The position numbers and the translations under genes are program-made. Below are positions 35,280 to 44,171 of a DNA stretch of 64,000 nucleotides, piece after piece. The notes beneath the pieces are model-generated. The model worked only from the letters and a program-made list of their open reading frames with translations, searched no databases and was not told the DNA's origin. Within the stretch, counting starts at the first letter, position 1; each line of letters begins with the position of its first letter. The stretch is from positions 310,001-374,000 of the forward strand of contig CP019636.1 in the NCBI GenBank assembly GCA_002163975.1, in the 5' to 3' direction. The stretch is from Nostocales cyanobacterium HT-58-2. GTDB taxonomy: Bacteria; Cyanobacteriota; Cyanobacteriia; Cyanobacteriales; Nostocaceae.

Positions 35280-36194
35280 TTATAAGCTCCAAGACCGTGC
35301 TTGGTCGCTAAAATCGCCCTCTATCTTGTCGTAATTTGAAATTGGCTCAAAAAGATTGTCAGGCGCGTTTTCTGACTTTGGTTCTTTTGTATACTGCGAC
35401 TCAAAGCCCGTACGTTCCATATATGCATCTACTAGACCCGGCGAAATTCGTTGAGCCAGAAGGATAGCCTTGCCAGCATCACCGACAACAACATCACGTT
35501 TTGGACGTTCGGCAGACTCAACTATAGCTTTAGCAACAAGGCTAGGCTCGTAAATTGGAGGCGTTGGCTGAGGCTTCACACCTAACTTAGTACGTGCTTT
35601 ATTAAATAAAGGAGTGTTAATGCCTGCAGGCATAATTTCTGTAACACTGATAGGTAGCTTTTGATGCATCAGTTCAACACGTAGAGATTCTAAAAAGCCA
35701 TCAACACCATGCTTTGATGCTGCATAGGCAGTTTGTAAAGGTAGACTGCGCTTTGCCTCCACCGATGTAACATGAATCAACGCCCCACGTCCTTCCCGTT
35801 TAAGATGAGGTAGTGCTGCCATTACACCGTAGACTTGCCCCATCAAGTTCACATCAATAATGCGCTTAAATTCCTCCGGTGTTGTCAATTCAAAGGGAGC
35901 ATACATCTCCACAGCCGCATTGTGCACCCAAGTATCCAGTCGCCCATACACCTCAACGGCTTTATCGGCGATCGCCTTCACTTGATCGAATACTGTCACA
36001 TCAGCAACTACAGCTGTTGCTTCGCCACCCAGCTGCCGAATATCTTCTACTAAAGACTCTAATCCAGGCTGACTGCGAGCAGCTACAATCACCTTAGCTC
36101 CTCGGCTGGCAAACTGGAGAGCTGCATTACGCCCAATTCCACTAGAAGCCCCAACTATCGCAACAACCTGCTGATTTATCGGCTTTAGCTGCAT
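35280..36194 (-). CDS. Short-chain dehydrogenase/reductase
   Basis: This 304-residue SDR has the cofactor motif VAIVGASSGIGRNAAL (about 11-26), NAAVEM in the middle, the catalytic Ser in HVTSVEAKRS (about 143) and YAASKHG (about 157-163). The Arg after the first strand (VAARSQ) suggests NADP(H). The family is broad, and the extended C-terminus rich in polar residues gives no hint of substrate. It stands alone on the minus strand between repeats. Confidence 0.88.
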   Translation of the reverse strand: MQLKPINQQVVAIVGASSGIGRNAALQFASRGAKVIVAARSQPGLESLVEDIRQLGGEATAVVADVTVFDQVKAIADKAVEVYGRLDTWVHNAAVEMYAPFELTTPEEFKRIIDVNLMGQVYGVMAALPHLKREGRGALIHVTSVEAKRSLPLQTAYAASKHGVDGFLESLRVELMHQKLPISVTEIMPAGINTPLFNKARTKLGVKPQPTPPIYEPSLVAKAIVESAERPKRDVVVGDAGKAILLAQRISPGLVDAYMERTGFESQYTKEPKSENAPDNLFEPISNYDKIEGDFSDQARSWSL

Positions 36195-36394
36195 TGCTTT
36201 TACTCCTTAAAAAATATATGCATTGCTTCTACCAATCAATAAGTCAGAGCAAGCCTAACTCTCATCAGCCTGAGGGGTTATCACAAGTTCAGCTTTTCGT
36301 GTGAAATTTCACAGTGAGTAAGTGCTTTATATTAGAATTTTCAGTGCGGCATTAGCCACAATGTTCTCACGGGTGATCGATAAAGGAAAAAAGC

Positions 36395-37171
36395 ATGCTT
36401 CCTTCTTGGCTCCTCAAAGACAATTTTTTGTGGCAAGAACTTTTCAAGCTTTTCTTGTCTTTGCTTGGGAGTTTATTTCTTGCTTGGTTAATTCAAATCA
36501 TCATTACTAGGCGGGATCGAAAGACCCAAGAACTAGAACGTAAGCGTCAACAGATTAATGAACTGAGAAATGATTTGGTGCAAGTTTTCAATGAATATTA
36601 TAAGGTTCGGAAAAGATATACAACTGTAAGAGATACGTTGGTTGGTAAGAGAACTCGCAATCCCTACATTAAAAATCAAAATGCAAAAATCAATGAAGTC
36701 TTTGACAACCTGCTCATCACTTGTATTGATCTTGAAGCAAGATATTCAACATTAATCGACAGGCTAAAGACAACTTTTCCTGATTTTTGGGAAGACAACT
36801 TAGAATTTCTCCTAGGAAGCGAAGTCATATCCAGTAATGCATCCGAATCATATTCCCAGGTCATTAGACATAAAATCGAACATGGACAAGATAATAGACA
36901 AGATATTGGCAGTACTACCTTAGAATCATTTTTTTCTGTTATTAGACATCAAATTGAACATGAGCAAGACATTGATCGTTCCATCAAAGAAAGCTTAACA
37001 GCGACTTTCCACTCCGTATTGGCTGCATTTGATCTGTACGAAAAACAGATGTCCTTGCCAAAGGTGAAAGCTGTGAAATTTTCTCGCTCAGGATCTACAG
37101 GTAGACACACCAGGAAAACCGCTACAAAAACCAAGGCGCAGACTAACAACTCAAATGCAGTGGACGGTTGA
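36395..37171 (+). CDS. Hypothetical membrane-anchored protein with an internal duplication
   Basis: I do not recognise this 258-residue protein. It has one N-terminal membrane helix (about 10-30), then RRDRKTQELERKRQQ and a charged helical, probably coiled-coil region (about 35-130). At about 150-195 a segment is nearly repeated: SQVIRHKIEHGQD and SVIRHQIEHEQD. The C-terminus is Lys/Arg/Thr-rich (RSGSTGRHTRKTATK). It is likely a single-pass protein facing the cytoplasm. The neighbours (SDR, PIN toxin) give no function. Confidence 0.6.
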   Translation: MLPSWLLKDNFLWQELFKLFLSLLGSLFLAWLIQIIITRRDRKTQELERKRQQINELRNDLVQVFNEYYKVRKRYTTVRDTLVGKRTRNPYIKNQNAKINEVFDNLLITCIDLEARYSTLIDRLKTTFPDFWEDNLEFLLGSEVISSNASESYSQVIRHKIEHGQDNRQDIGSTTLESFFSVIRHQIEHEQDIDRSIKESLTATFHSVLAAFDLYEKQMSLPKVKAVKFSRSGSTGRHTRKTATKTKAQTNNSNAVDG

Positions 37172-37498
37172 AAGCTGCTGGTGTTGAGTTCAAGGTTATC
37201 TGCTGCCGCTGATTTGAGCTGTTACCTCATAATTTTCGATTGGAAAGTATATCAATAGACTTCTGCAAGAAGTCTACTGTACTCAAAGGCTACGCATCCT
37301 ACAAAAAATTCTGTCTGCCTACTTAATATGGAAGAAAATATCAATAACTTTTCTGAAAAGTTGGCGTAGCCTGCGCTTTGCGGTTACGGGACGCACTCGC
37401 GTTCGGGGCGGGTGTAGGGGTGTAAGAGATGCTTATCCCCGAACAAAGAGGACACAACCATGCGCCAACTGTCAGCCGCGTAACAGCAACCGTAAAAA
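37172..37498. other. Intergenic region before the toxin-antitoxin pair
   Basis: Contains GC-rich repeat debris around 37360-37430 and an ACTTCTGCAAGAAGTC palindrome-like stretch near 37260. No gene was supported. Confidence 0.4.
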
Positions 37499-37930
37499 AT
37501 GACAAGACCGTATCAAATTGTACTAGACACTAACGTACTCCTTGCTGGTTTACGCTCCAATCGTGGCGCATCCTACAAACTATTAACAATACTCAACGAT
37601 ACTCGTTGGCAGTTAAATATTTCTACCGCTTTAATCTTCGAGTACGAAGAAATCCTCAAACGAGAAAAAGACCAATTAACCTTAAGCGATGAAGATATTG
37701 ATAACGTTATAGAAGCTATTTGTGCCATCGCTAACAGATGTAGCATTTTCTATCTATGGCGACCAACAGCAAGCGACCCAGATGACGACTTTATAATAGA
37801 TTTAGCCGTAGAGTCAGAAGCTGATTTTATTATCACTTACAATCAAAAAGATTTACAAACAGCAGAAAAATTTGGCATTAGGGTTGTATCACCTAAAGAA
37901 TTCTTACAACACGTAGGGGAAATACCATGA
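37499..37930 (+). CDS. PIN-domain toxin of a toxin-antitoxin pair (COG1569-type)
   Basis: A 143-residue single-domain PIN protein. The first acidic residue is in IVLDTNVLLAGLRS (about 8-21), the second in EYEEIL (about 49-54), and the last acidic group in ASDPDDDFIIDLAVES and DFIITYNQKDL (about 95-120). PIN toxins cut RNA with Mg2+ and block growth unless bound by their partner. The small gene that follows overlaps it by four bases (ATGA), an order (toxin first) typical of this PIN family. Confidence 0.88.
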   Translation: MTRPYQIVLDTNVLLAGLRSNRGASYKLLTILNDTRWQLNISTALIFEYEEILKREKDQLTLSDEDIDNVIEAICAIANRCSIFYLWRPTASDPDDDFIIDLAVESEADFIITYNQKDLQTAEKFGIRVVSPKEFLQHVGEIP

Positions 37931-38163
37931 GCAACTTAAACGTACAAATTCCCGATTCTTTATATAAACAAATTGAAGCCTTAGCCGCCAAAGAAAATAT
38001 GTCTCTTGAACAACTTGTAGCCATTGCCTTATCTGCACAAGTTTCAGCATGGATGACTAAAGATTATATAGAAGAGAAAGCTAAACGTGGTAGTTGGGAT
38101 AAATTTCAGCAAGTGTTGAATAAAGTTCCCGATGTAGAACCAGAGGATTATGACAAATTATAG
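37927..38163 (+). CDS. Antitoxin partner of the PIN toxin
   Basis: A 78-residue protein with a ribbon-helix-helix-like N-terminus: LNVQIPDSLYKQIEALAAKE followed by MSLEQLVAIAL. The C-terminal tail (about 50-78) has DYIEEKAKRGSWDKFQQVL, the kind of extension that wraps around a PIN toxin. The four-base overlap with the toxin gene implies coupled translation. The two probably also repress their own promoter. It is distinct from the orphan RHH protein at 18127. Confidence 0.82.
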   Translation: MSNLNVQIPDSLYKQIEALAAKENMSLEQLVAIALSAQVSAWMTKDYIEEKAKRGSWDKFQQVLNKVPDVEPEDYDKL

Positions 38164-38499
38164 TAACTGACATTTCTTGGGTAGAAACACTTGAATAGTG
38201 CGTACTAAAATTGCTTGAGATTAACTAAGGGATTAAGGAAAAAATCACTCATGAAAGAACTTAGTGGGCAGGCAATTCTAAAAGTAAACGTTAAATTGTA
38301 GTTAAATTGTAGGATGCGTTAACGAGAGTACGGCACTGCATTTGGTGGTACCCTGCGGCTAGAACCACTCTCTCCAACTTTCAAATCCTTACATAGCGGT
38401 TACTTAAACCCTGAGTAAACCGCAGACTTGCAACATTTGTCCAGATGCAAATAAAGTATCTGAGAATAACGAATCATCTAACTGGGATGGAGTAAGCAG
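38164..38499. other. Intergenic region before the RfaE-like gene
   Basis: No gene, RNA or repeat was recognised in this stretch, apart from a short GTAGGATGCGTTAACG repeat-like sequence common in this genome. Confidence 0.4.
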
Positions 38500-39642
38500 G
38501 TGAAACCAAATCTAGAAATGAGTGAACTATGGAATGCTTTTCTTGCAAAAGGCATCGCTCATCCTAAAGTTATCGTTATCGGTGAGGCGATGCTGGATTG
38601 CTATTTACAAGGGGAAAGCGTAGACAGTCTAGAATCACCTGTCCCCATTTTGGCAGTCAATGACCGCAAACACGTTGCAGGTGGTGCAGCAGATACCGCA
38701 TTCTATCTCAAAAGTCTTGGTTGTCAGGTGATATTCCTCTCAGTTATTGGTGAAGACTGTGAGGGAAACTTACTCAGGCAAACCCTAGAAGAAAGCGGAA
38801 TAACAACAAACTATCTGCTGACTCAGAAAAATTCGCAAACAATAACCAGGCAAAGAGTCATGGTGCGATCGCAATTATTGGTGAGAATTGATTGTGGAAC
38901 CACCGATACCCTTGACTTTTCCACAGAACAAGCGTTAATCAATCAACTTAAGAACTGTTTCGCAGAATGCCATGCTGCCATTGTTTGCGATTATGGCTAT
39001 GGCATTGTCACACAAAAAGTGAAAGATACCCTAGCACAACTGCAAGATAACTTTCCCCATGTTCTTGTTGTTGATGAAGAGACAAGCAAAGTCAGGATGG
39101 AGGTTAACTCTTCCCAAACTGCTTCTCTACCTCCTCAGCCTTCTTCCTTCTCATCCTCACATACCAACAAACATATTCCTGACTTAGATCAACTTCTTGC
39201 TCTTGTGAACTCCCATCGCACAGCAGGATGTAAAATTGTTTTCACCAATGGCTGTTTTGACATAATTCATGCAGGACACGTTTCCTATCTTCAACGTGCC
39301 AAGGCATTAGGTGACATTCTTATTATCGGTGTTAACTCCGACGACAGCATCCGCCGTCTCAAAGGACCAACTCGTCCCATAAACCCCTTGGAAGATCGCA
39401 TTCAGGTTCTCGCCGCACTGGGTTGTGTTGACTATCTCATTCCTTTCGAGGAAGATAGCCCCAGTCACCTCATTCGCAAGCTTCGCCCTGATATCTATGT
39501 CAAAGGCGGCGACTACACCAAAGAAACTTTGCCAGAAACACCTGCGGTAGAAGAATATGGTGGAGAAATTGTATTTTTACCCTTTTTAGAAAATCGTTCA
39601 ACTACTAACATAATTGAGCGAATTTCGCAAGGTAAAAATTAA
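38500..39642 (+). CDS. RfaE/HldE-like protein with truncated kinase half and intact adenylyltransferase half
   Basis: This 380-residue protein is shorter than the usual ~470-residue bifunctional HldE. The first part (about 18-205) is a PfkB/ribokinase-type domain with GEAMLDCYLQG and HVAGGAADTAF, but it stops at VVDEETSK. The C-terminal kinase section with the catalytic GAGD anion-hole motif is missing and replaced by a Ser/Pro/Gln-rich linker (about 207-228). The second half (about 240-380) is an intact nucleotidyltransferase with TNGCFDIIHAGHVSYL. It could still make ADP-heptose from heptose 1-phosphate, with the kinase step lost or supplied elsewhere. The ATG/GTG start at 38500 is a GTG read as Met. 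Confidence 0.82.
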   Translation: MKPNLEMSELWNAFLAKGIAHPKVIVIGEAMLDCYLQGESVDSLESPVPILAVNDRKHVAGGAADTAFYLKSLGCQVIFLSVIGEDCEGNLLRQTLEESGITTNYLLTQKNSQTITRQRVMVRSQLLVRIDCGTTDTLDFSTEQALINQLKNCFAECHAAIVCDYGYGIVTQKVKDTLAQLQDNFPHVLVVDEETSKVRMEVNSSQTASLPPQPSSFSSSHTNKHIPDLDQLLALVNSHRTAGCKIVFTNGCFDIIHAGHVSYLQRAKALGDILIIGVNSDDSIRRLKGPTRPINPLEDRIQVLAALGCVDYLIPFEEDSPSHLIRKLRPDIYVKGGDYTKETLPETPAVEEYGGEIVFLPFLENRSTTNIIERISQGKN

Positions 39643-39689
39643 GTCAAGCTAGGGCGATCGCCCAAAGTGTACTGTTTTTTTGAGTCTAT

Positions 39690-40060
39690 CACTCTCAAAA
39701 CTCCAAAATTTTAACTCAAACCTCGAAACTCCAAGCTTGAAACTCGAAAATTCACCCTCAGAACTCGGAATTTCATGCTTGGAACTTGGAACTTCACCTT
39801 CAGAACTCGAAACTTCACCCTCAGAACTCGAAACTTCATCCTCAGAACTCAAAACTTCACCCTCAGAACTCGAAACTTCACCCTCAGAACTTGAAACTTC
39901 ACCTTCAGAACTTGAAACTTCACCTTCAGAACTCGAAACTTCACCCTCAGAACTTGAAACTTCACCCTCAGAACTTGAAACTTCACCCTCAGAACTTGAA
40001 ACTTCACCCTCAGAACTTGAAACTTCACCCTCAGAACTCAAAACTTCAAGTTTGGAACTT
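39690..40060. repeat. 21-bp tandem repeat (minisatellite), about 12 near-perfect units
   Basis: The unit is ACTTCACCCTCAGAACTCGAA with C/T changes at a few places. About 12 well-kept units lie between about 39788 and 40050, and decayed ones extend left. Since 21 is a multiple of three and the unit has no stop in several frames, long open frames appear on both strands (heptapeptides such as SELETSP on plus and SSSEGEV on minus). None has a convincing ribosome site or conserved domain, so I annotate it as a repeat and not a gene. Confidence 0.9.
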
Positions 40061-40082
40061 AAATATCAAGCAAATTAAATGA

Positions 40083-40387
40083 CATACTTACTTGTAGGGT
40101 GGGCAATGCGATCGCACAATCTTGGTATTTCTTCTGAAAGATAAGGGCAATGCCCACCTTACCTTAAGCTGAGATACAACGATTTGCATTTTTATTGAGC
40201 TACACCTTTTCAAGTCAAGAGCCAGATATAGAACAACTTTTACTTCTGAATCCTGACTCCTGAATTCTGCTGTATGATGTGTATTTTGTCTACATACAGG
40301 CTCAGCTTTTTTATACCTTTTTGAACCCGGCAAACTCACGTATATTTAAAGAAAAGACCATACGCTTGTTCTCTAGCCTGTGCAATT
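40083..40387. other. Intergenic region upstream of the caspase gene
   Basis: About 300 bases that should hold the promoter of the caspase/NB-ARC pair. No specific site was recognised. Confidence 0.4.
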
Positions 40388-41413
40388 ATGTCGAACCACT
40401 TTGCTCACGGTTATGCGTTACTAATTGGAGTTGGTAGAACTGTCGAATCCAGATTTTCATTGCCTGTTACAGTCAAAGATGTGCAAGCGCTGAAGGCAGT
40501 GTTAATTGACCCAAATTTATGTGCTTATTTAGATGATGCAGAACACGTTCGCTTATTGCAGAATGAGCAGACGACGCGTAGCGCAATTTTGGCTGGACTA
40601 AAGTGGTTAAAGGAAAAAGCTGCTGCTGATCCAGAGGCAACAATTGTAGTTTATTACTCTGGTCATGGCTGCTTTGACTTATCAAGTCAGTGCTATTATT
40701 TACTCCAGCATGACTTCAAATATGCAGACATTGCAAACACAGCTCTCTCTGCTCAAGAATTTACTGAAGCCCTGCGACAGATTGAAGCAAAGCGGTTGTG
40801 GGTGGTAATTGATAGTTGTCATGCAGAGGGTATGGCGACTTCTAAGGGCGAACTTCCCGCTGACTTTATCGCTACAGCCTTGCCCAAAGGAGTCATAGAT
40901 GCATTGAAGCAGGGCGGAGGACGAGCGGTGTTTACTTCCTCTAGGGGGAATCAGCTTTCTTGGATACTTCCTGATGAAAGCATGAGCCTATATACTCATC
41001 ATCTCATCGAAGCATTGCAGGGAGCTGCTAACCAACCAGGCGATCGCACAGTTATGCTCTCAAATGTGATGAATTATTTGAACAAAAAGGTGCCAGAAAG
41101 CGCCAGAACACAATATGAAAGAGAACAAAAGCCATTTTTTGACATGGCGACGGAAGATTTTCCAATTGCTTTGCTAAGGGGAGGGAAGGGATTGCCAAGC
41201 TCAACTCCAGCGTCGGCGGATTCACCCAAGATTATGACTGATCAAGAGGTGGTAACGCCTGCATTGGCAATGGCTCGTCGCTCACTGGCAATTTTAGAAG
41301 AACAAGCTGCCGGATTTGGTAAGCTGCAAATGCCAGCACATCTGCGAATTGAGCTAGAAGAAAAACGTCGGGAGGTGGCAGAGTTAGAAAAGAGACTTAA
41401 ATCTCCAGAGTAG
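40388..41413 (+). CDS. Caspase-like peptidase with C-terminal effector-associated adaptor module
   Basis: This 341-residue protein starts with a caspase-fold (peptidase C14) domain. The catalytic dyad is visible: His93 in VVYYSGHGCF and Cys144 in VVIDSCHAEG. The domain ends near residue 250. A variable linker follows, and then a helical module (about 292-341) with SLAILEEQAAGFGKLQMPAH and EEKRREVAELEKRL. The same module is the N-terminus of the NB-ARC protein encoded 105 bp downstream. This fits the bacterial pattern of effector-associated domains that let a signalling ATPase recruit a caspase effector. The substrate is unknown. It is probably kept inactive until assembled. Confidence 0.88.
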   Translation: MSNHFAHGYALLIGVGRTVESRFSLPVTVKDVQALKAVLIDPNLCAYLDDAEHVRLLQNEQTTRSAILAGLKWLKEKAAADPEATIVVYYSGHGCFDLSSQCYYLLQHDFKYADIANTALSAQEFTEALRQIEAKRLWVVIDSCHAEGMATSKGELPADFIATALPKGVIDALKQGGGRAVFTSSRGNQLSWILPDESMSLYTHHLIEALQGAANQPGDRTVMLSNVMNYLNKKVPESARTQYEREQKPFFDMATEDFPIALLRGGKGLPSSTPASADSPKIMTDQEVVTPALAMARRSLAILEEQAAGFGKLQMPAHLRIELEEKRREVAELEKRLKSPE

Positions 41414-41518
41414 TCTTCTGTTAAAAAGAATAAGAAGAGGGGTGTTCGATAGGACGGGATGAGGTTAGTTTCATTGGGCGCTAAAGCGCTACTACAAACT
41501 CATTATTTCTACATCAAT

Positions 41519-43729
41519 ATGGAAGACCGCGCAACTCTAGAACAAATGCTTTCTACCGCCCGGATGGTGCTGACAGTGCTGGAACAGCAGGCTGCGGGTT
41601 ATACTAACTTAACCATTCCGGCTCACCTGAAGGTGCAACTAGATGAGAAGCGCCAGGAGGTTACTAGCCTAGAGGTGCGGTTGAGCCAGTTACAGGGAGA
41701 GCGTCCGGCAACTTTGCCTGATAATTTGCCCCGCTACACCGATGTATTTGTGGGAAGAAAACAAGAAATTGCCCGTTGTTTAGAAGCACTGTCACCGGAT
41801 GATCGCGGTTGGGGTGTGGCAATTGACGGTATTGGTGGTATGGGCAAGACGGCTTTGGCGCTGGAGGTGGCACACCGTGCTCGTGATCAAGCGTTATTTG
41901 ATGCCTACCTGTTTGCTTCAGCCAAAACCACTTGGCTCTCACCTGAGGGAGTGCGGCAAGAAACCCTCAGCCTGTCTTCTCTTGATAGCTTCTGCCGGGA
42001 ATTTGCCAAAGGGTTAGGGCTGGCAGATATTGTAAAAATGACCGATACCACAGCACGCCGCCGCGCCCTGCTTGATGCCCTGCGGGGACGACGCGCTTTG
42101 CTCATTTGGGACAACCTGGAAACGCTGAACACAGAAGAACGCGAGATGATTGCTGAGTTTCTGCGGAAACTGCCCACCCCCAACAAAGCCATCATCACTA
42201 GTCGCCGCCGCACTGGGGAAAGTGCCCTCACAATCCGTTTAGATCGTCTTTCAGAAGAAGAGGCTGTGGAGTTAATGCGGGCAAAAGGACGGCTATATCC
42301 CCGCCTTGCCCAGGAACTCAACGCAACCAAGCCAGAAATATTGAGTGCTTTGTATAATGCTGCTGGCGGCAACCCCCTAGCGCTGGATTGGACGCTGGGA
42401 CAGGTAGCATACAAAGGCTGTTCCATAAGTGTTGCCCTAGAACGGTTGCGGAATGCTGCCAACTCTGCTGATCTCTATGGGTTTCTGTTTGCCGATGCTG
42501 CCTGTGATCTCTCGGAAAATGATCGCACAGTGTTGTCTGCCCTGGCTGTATTCCGGACACCTGCAACAACAGCCGCGCTGGCAGATGCTACAGATTTAGT
42601 TGTCAACGAGATCCGAGTTTCTGTAGAACGGTTGGTCACTCTATCTTTGGTAAATGACCTAGATGGAGAACGATTTGGGCTGCACCCCCTCACCCGCACC
42701 TATGTCCGGGCGGCTTTGGACGGAACAGACAGCATTGGGACTGTGCCCCTGGCAAGTGGCATCAAGTTTGACTCTGCTGCCCAACGCAAAGCCCTGCGTT
42801 ACTGGGTGGACTATGCTCAGAAGTATGGGGGCTATGGTAAAGATGCTTATCAAACCCATGACAAGTTAGAAGCCGAGTGGCAGAATTTGGAGGGCATAGC
42901 AACAACCCTACGAGAAATGGCAGGCATTTCTGGTACACTGAAGGACCGACAAGCTGCCCAGATGCTGATCGATTTGGAAAACGCTTTGTATCAGTTCCTC
43001 TGGTTTCGAGGCTACTGGGATGAGGCGGTGCGCTTGGGTGAGTGGCGATATCAAGCAGGGCTGGCGTTAAGTCAATGGAGTGATGCTGGTTGGGGTGCTT
43101 ATCATGTTGCCGGGATTCACTACTATCGGGCGGAGACGGAACTGGCAGCAAGTTGGGCAGCCCGGATGGCAGAGGCGATGGAACGGGGGGGTAACCGTCG
43201 GGACAAGGCTGTTGCAATTCAGTTCCAAGGACAAATTGCACAACAACGTCAGGACTATGCAGAGGCGGAGCGGCTGTCTCAAGATGCATTAGCAATTTAC
43301 CGAGAGTTGGGGGATGAAGAGGTAGAGGCGATCACCCTCAACGATCTGGGAAATGTTGCGCAATCGCAGGGACACTATGATCAAGCAGAGTCCTACTTCA
43401 AGCAAGCATTGGCGATTGATGAAAAGTTGGGTAACAAAGAATTTATAGCAACTCGTTGCGCCAACTTGGGAAATCTAGCCCTTGACCGCAACCGCCCTAC
43501 AGAAGCCCGCCCCTGGTACGAGCGTGAGTTAGCTCTGGCGCAGGAAGTGGGGCGGCAAGAGTTGGTGGCTCAGGCTCAATCGGGGCTAGCGCGGGTTCTG
43601 GAAGAGGAGGGACGCTACTCAGAGGCACTACCCTTAGCACAGGCTGCTTTGGATACCCAGGAGCGCCTGCGCAGTAAGAATTTGGAGTGGACGCGCAGAT
43701 TAGTTAAGCGGTTGCGGGGCAAGATCTAA
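41519..43729 (+). CDS. STAND NTPase: adaptor module, NB-ARC and TPR repeats
   Basis: About 736 residues. The first ~58 residues (TARMVLTVLEQQAAGYTNLT, then IPAHLKVQLDEKRQEV) are homologous to the C-terminal module of the neighbouring caspase. The NB-ARC ATPase follows, with FVGRKQEI at about 77, Walker A GIGGMGKTALA at 104-114, Walker B RALLIWDNLE and GGNPLAL. A winged-helix region leads to TPR-type repeats (about 480-720) that may sense a ligand. An in-frame ATG at 41459 would add 20 residues, but that stretch copies a dispersed repeat (GGGCGCTAAAGCGCTACTAC), so 41519 is preferred. The architecture is the same logic as Apaf-1: sensor, oligomerising ATPase, adaptor, caspase. Confidence 0.85.
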   Translation: MEDRATLEQMLSTARMVLTVLEQQAAGYTNLTIPAHLKVQLDEKRQEVTSLEVRLSQLQGERPATLPDNLPRYTDVFVGRKQEIARCLEALSPDDRGWGVAIDGIGGMGKTALALEVAHRARDQALFDAYLFASAKTTWLSPEGVRQETLSLSSLDSFCREFAKGLGLADIVKMTDTTARRRALLDALRGRRALLIWDNLETLNTEEREMIAEFLRKLPTPNKAIITSRRRTGESALTIRLDRLSEEEAVELMRAKGRLYPRLAQELNATKPEILSALYNAAGGNPLALDWTLGQVAYKGCSISVALERLRNAANSADLYGFLFADAACDLSENDRTVLSALAVFRTPATTAALADATDLVVNEIRVSVERLVTLSLVNDLDGERFGLHPLTRTYVRAALDGTDSIGTVPLASGIKFDSAAQRKALRYWVDYAQKYGGYGKDAYQTHDKLEAEWQNLEGIATTLREMAGISGTLKDRQAAQMLIDLENALYQFLWFRGYWDEAVRLGEWRYQAGLALSQWSDAGWGAYHVAGIHYYRAETELAASWAARMAEAMERGGNRRDKAVAIQFQGQIAQQRQDYAEAERLSQDALAIYRELGDEEVEAITLNDLGNVAQSQGHYDQAESYFKQALAIDEKLGNKEFIATRCANLGNLALDRNRPTEARPWYERELALAQEVGRQELVAQAQSGLARVLEEEGRYSEALPLAQAALDTQERLRSKNLEWTRRLVKRLRGKI

Positions 43730-43998
43730 ATAAGTGGGATGTGTTAGCGTTAGCGTAACGCATCATTCACAAGGGAAATGTTGCTTGTTCCCTTCTTCAA
43801 TAGAACTCTTGCACGAATATTTTGTGTCGGGGAATCAAAGAGTAAAGCAGCGCAACAAATCTCAGAAGATGCGTTACGGACTTCGTCCTAACACATCCTA
43901 CAAATTTTTTATAGCATTCATGCAAGAGGTCTAATGACTCGGACAGCATGGGTTACGCTTCGCGCTTCCCATCCTACCTTTCTTCACATCAAGCTACT

Positions 43999-44106
43999 TA
44001 TACCGAGTTGCGTTCATAGGTGTCACCTCACCCCCGCCCCTCTCCTTAGCAAGGAGAGGGGTGCCCGGAGGGCGGGGTGAGGTTTTTGAATGCAACTTAG
44101 TATTAA
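43999..44106 (-). repeat. 108-bp palindromic MITE-like element, copy 2 (inverted)
   Basis: The reverse complement of the element at 34919-35026, nearly identical; the main difference is the orientation of the central CCTTAGCAAGG. The ends carry the same TATACCGAGTTGCGTTC and GAATGCAACTTAGTATTA. Confidence 0.8.
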
Positions 44107-44110
44107 TAAA

Positions 44111-44141
44111 CAAAAGAAAAGGGCAGGTTTAGAACCTGCCC
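44111..44141 (-). terminator. Rho-independent terminator of the glucan phosphorylase gene
   Basis: On the minus strand GGGCAGGTT-CTA-AACCTGCCC forms a perfect nine-base stem with a three-base loop, followed by TTTTCTTTTG. It lies 30 bases after the stop of the phosphorylase gene. Confidence 0.85.
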
Positions 44142-44171
44142 GCAATGCTGAACCAAGAAACCTAAAATTCT

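Larger units (their letters stand above)
43730..44171. other. Intergenic region between the STAND gene and glucan phosphorylase
   Basis: Holds the inverted MITE copy (43999-44106) and the terminator of the phosphorylase gene (44111-44141). Short repeats with GATGCGTTACGGACTTCG fill the rest. Confidence 0.5.

Noticed and set aside
39788..40050. Possible CRISPR array
   Set aside because: Units are contiguous 21-mers with no unique spacers, and no cas genes are nearby.
39649..40082. Long open frames on both strands (heptad-repeat proteins)
   Set aside because: They exist only because a 21-bp tandem repeat has no stop in several frames; no ribosome site or domain supports any one of them.
41459..41518. 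NB-ARC protein start at 41459
   Set aside because: The added 20 codons derive from a dispersed GCTAAAGCGCTACTAC repeat; the adaptor module begins at 41519.
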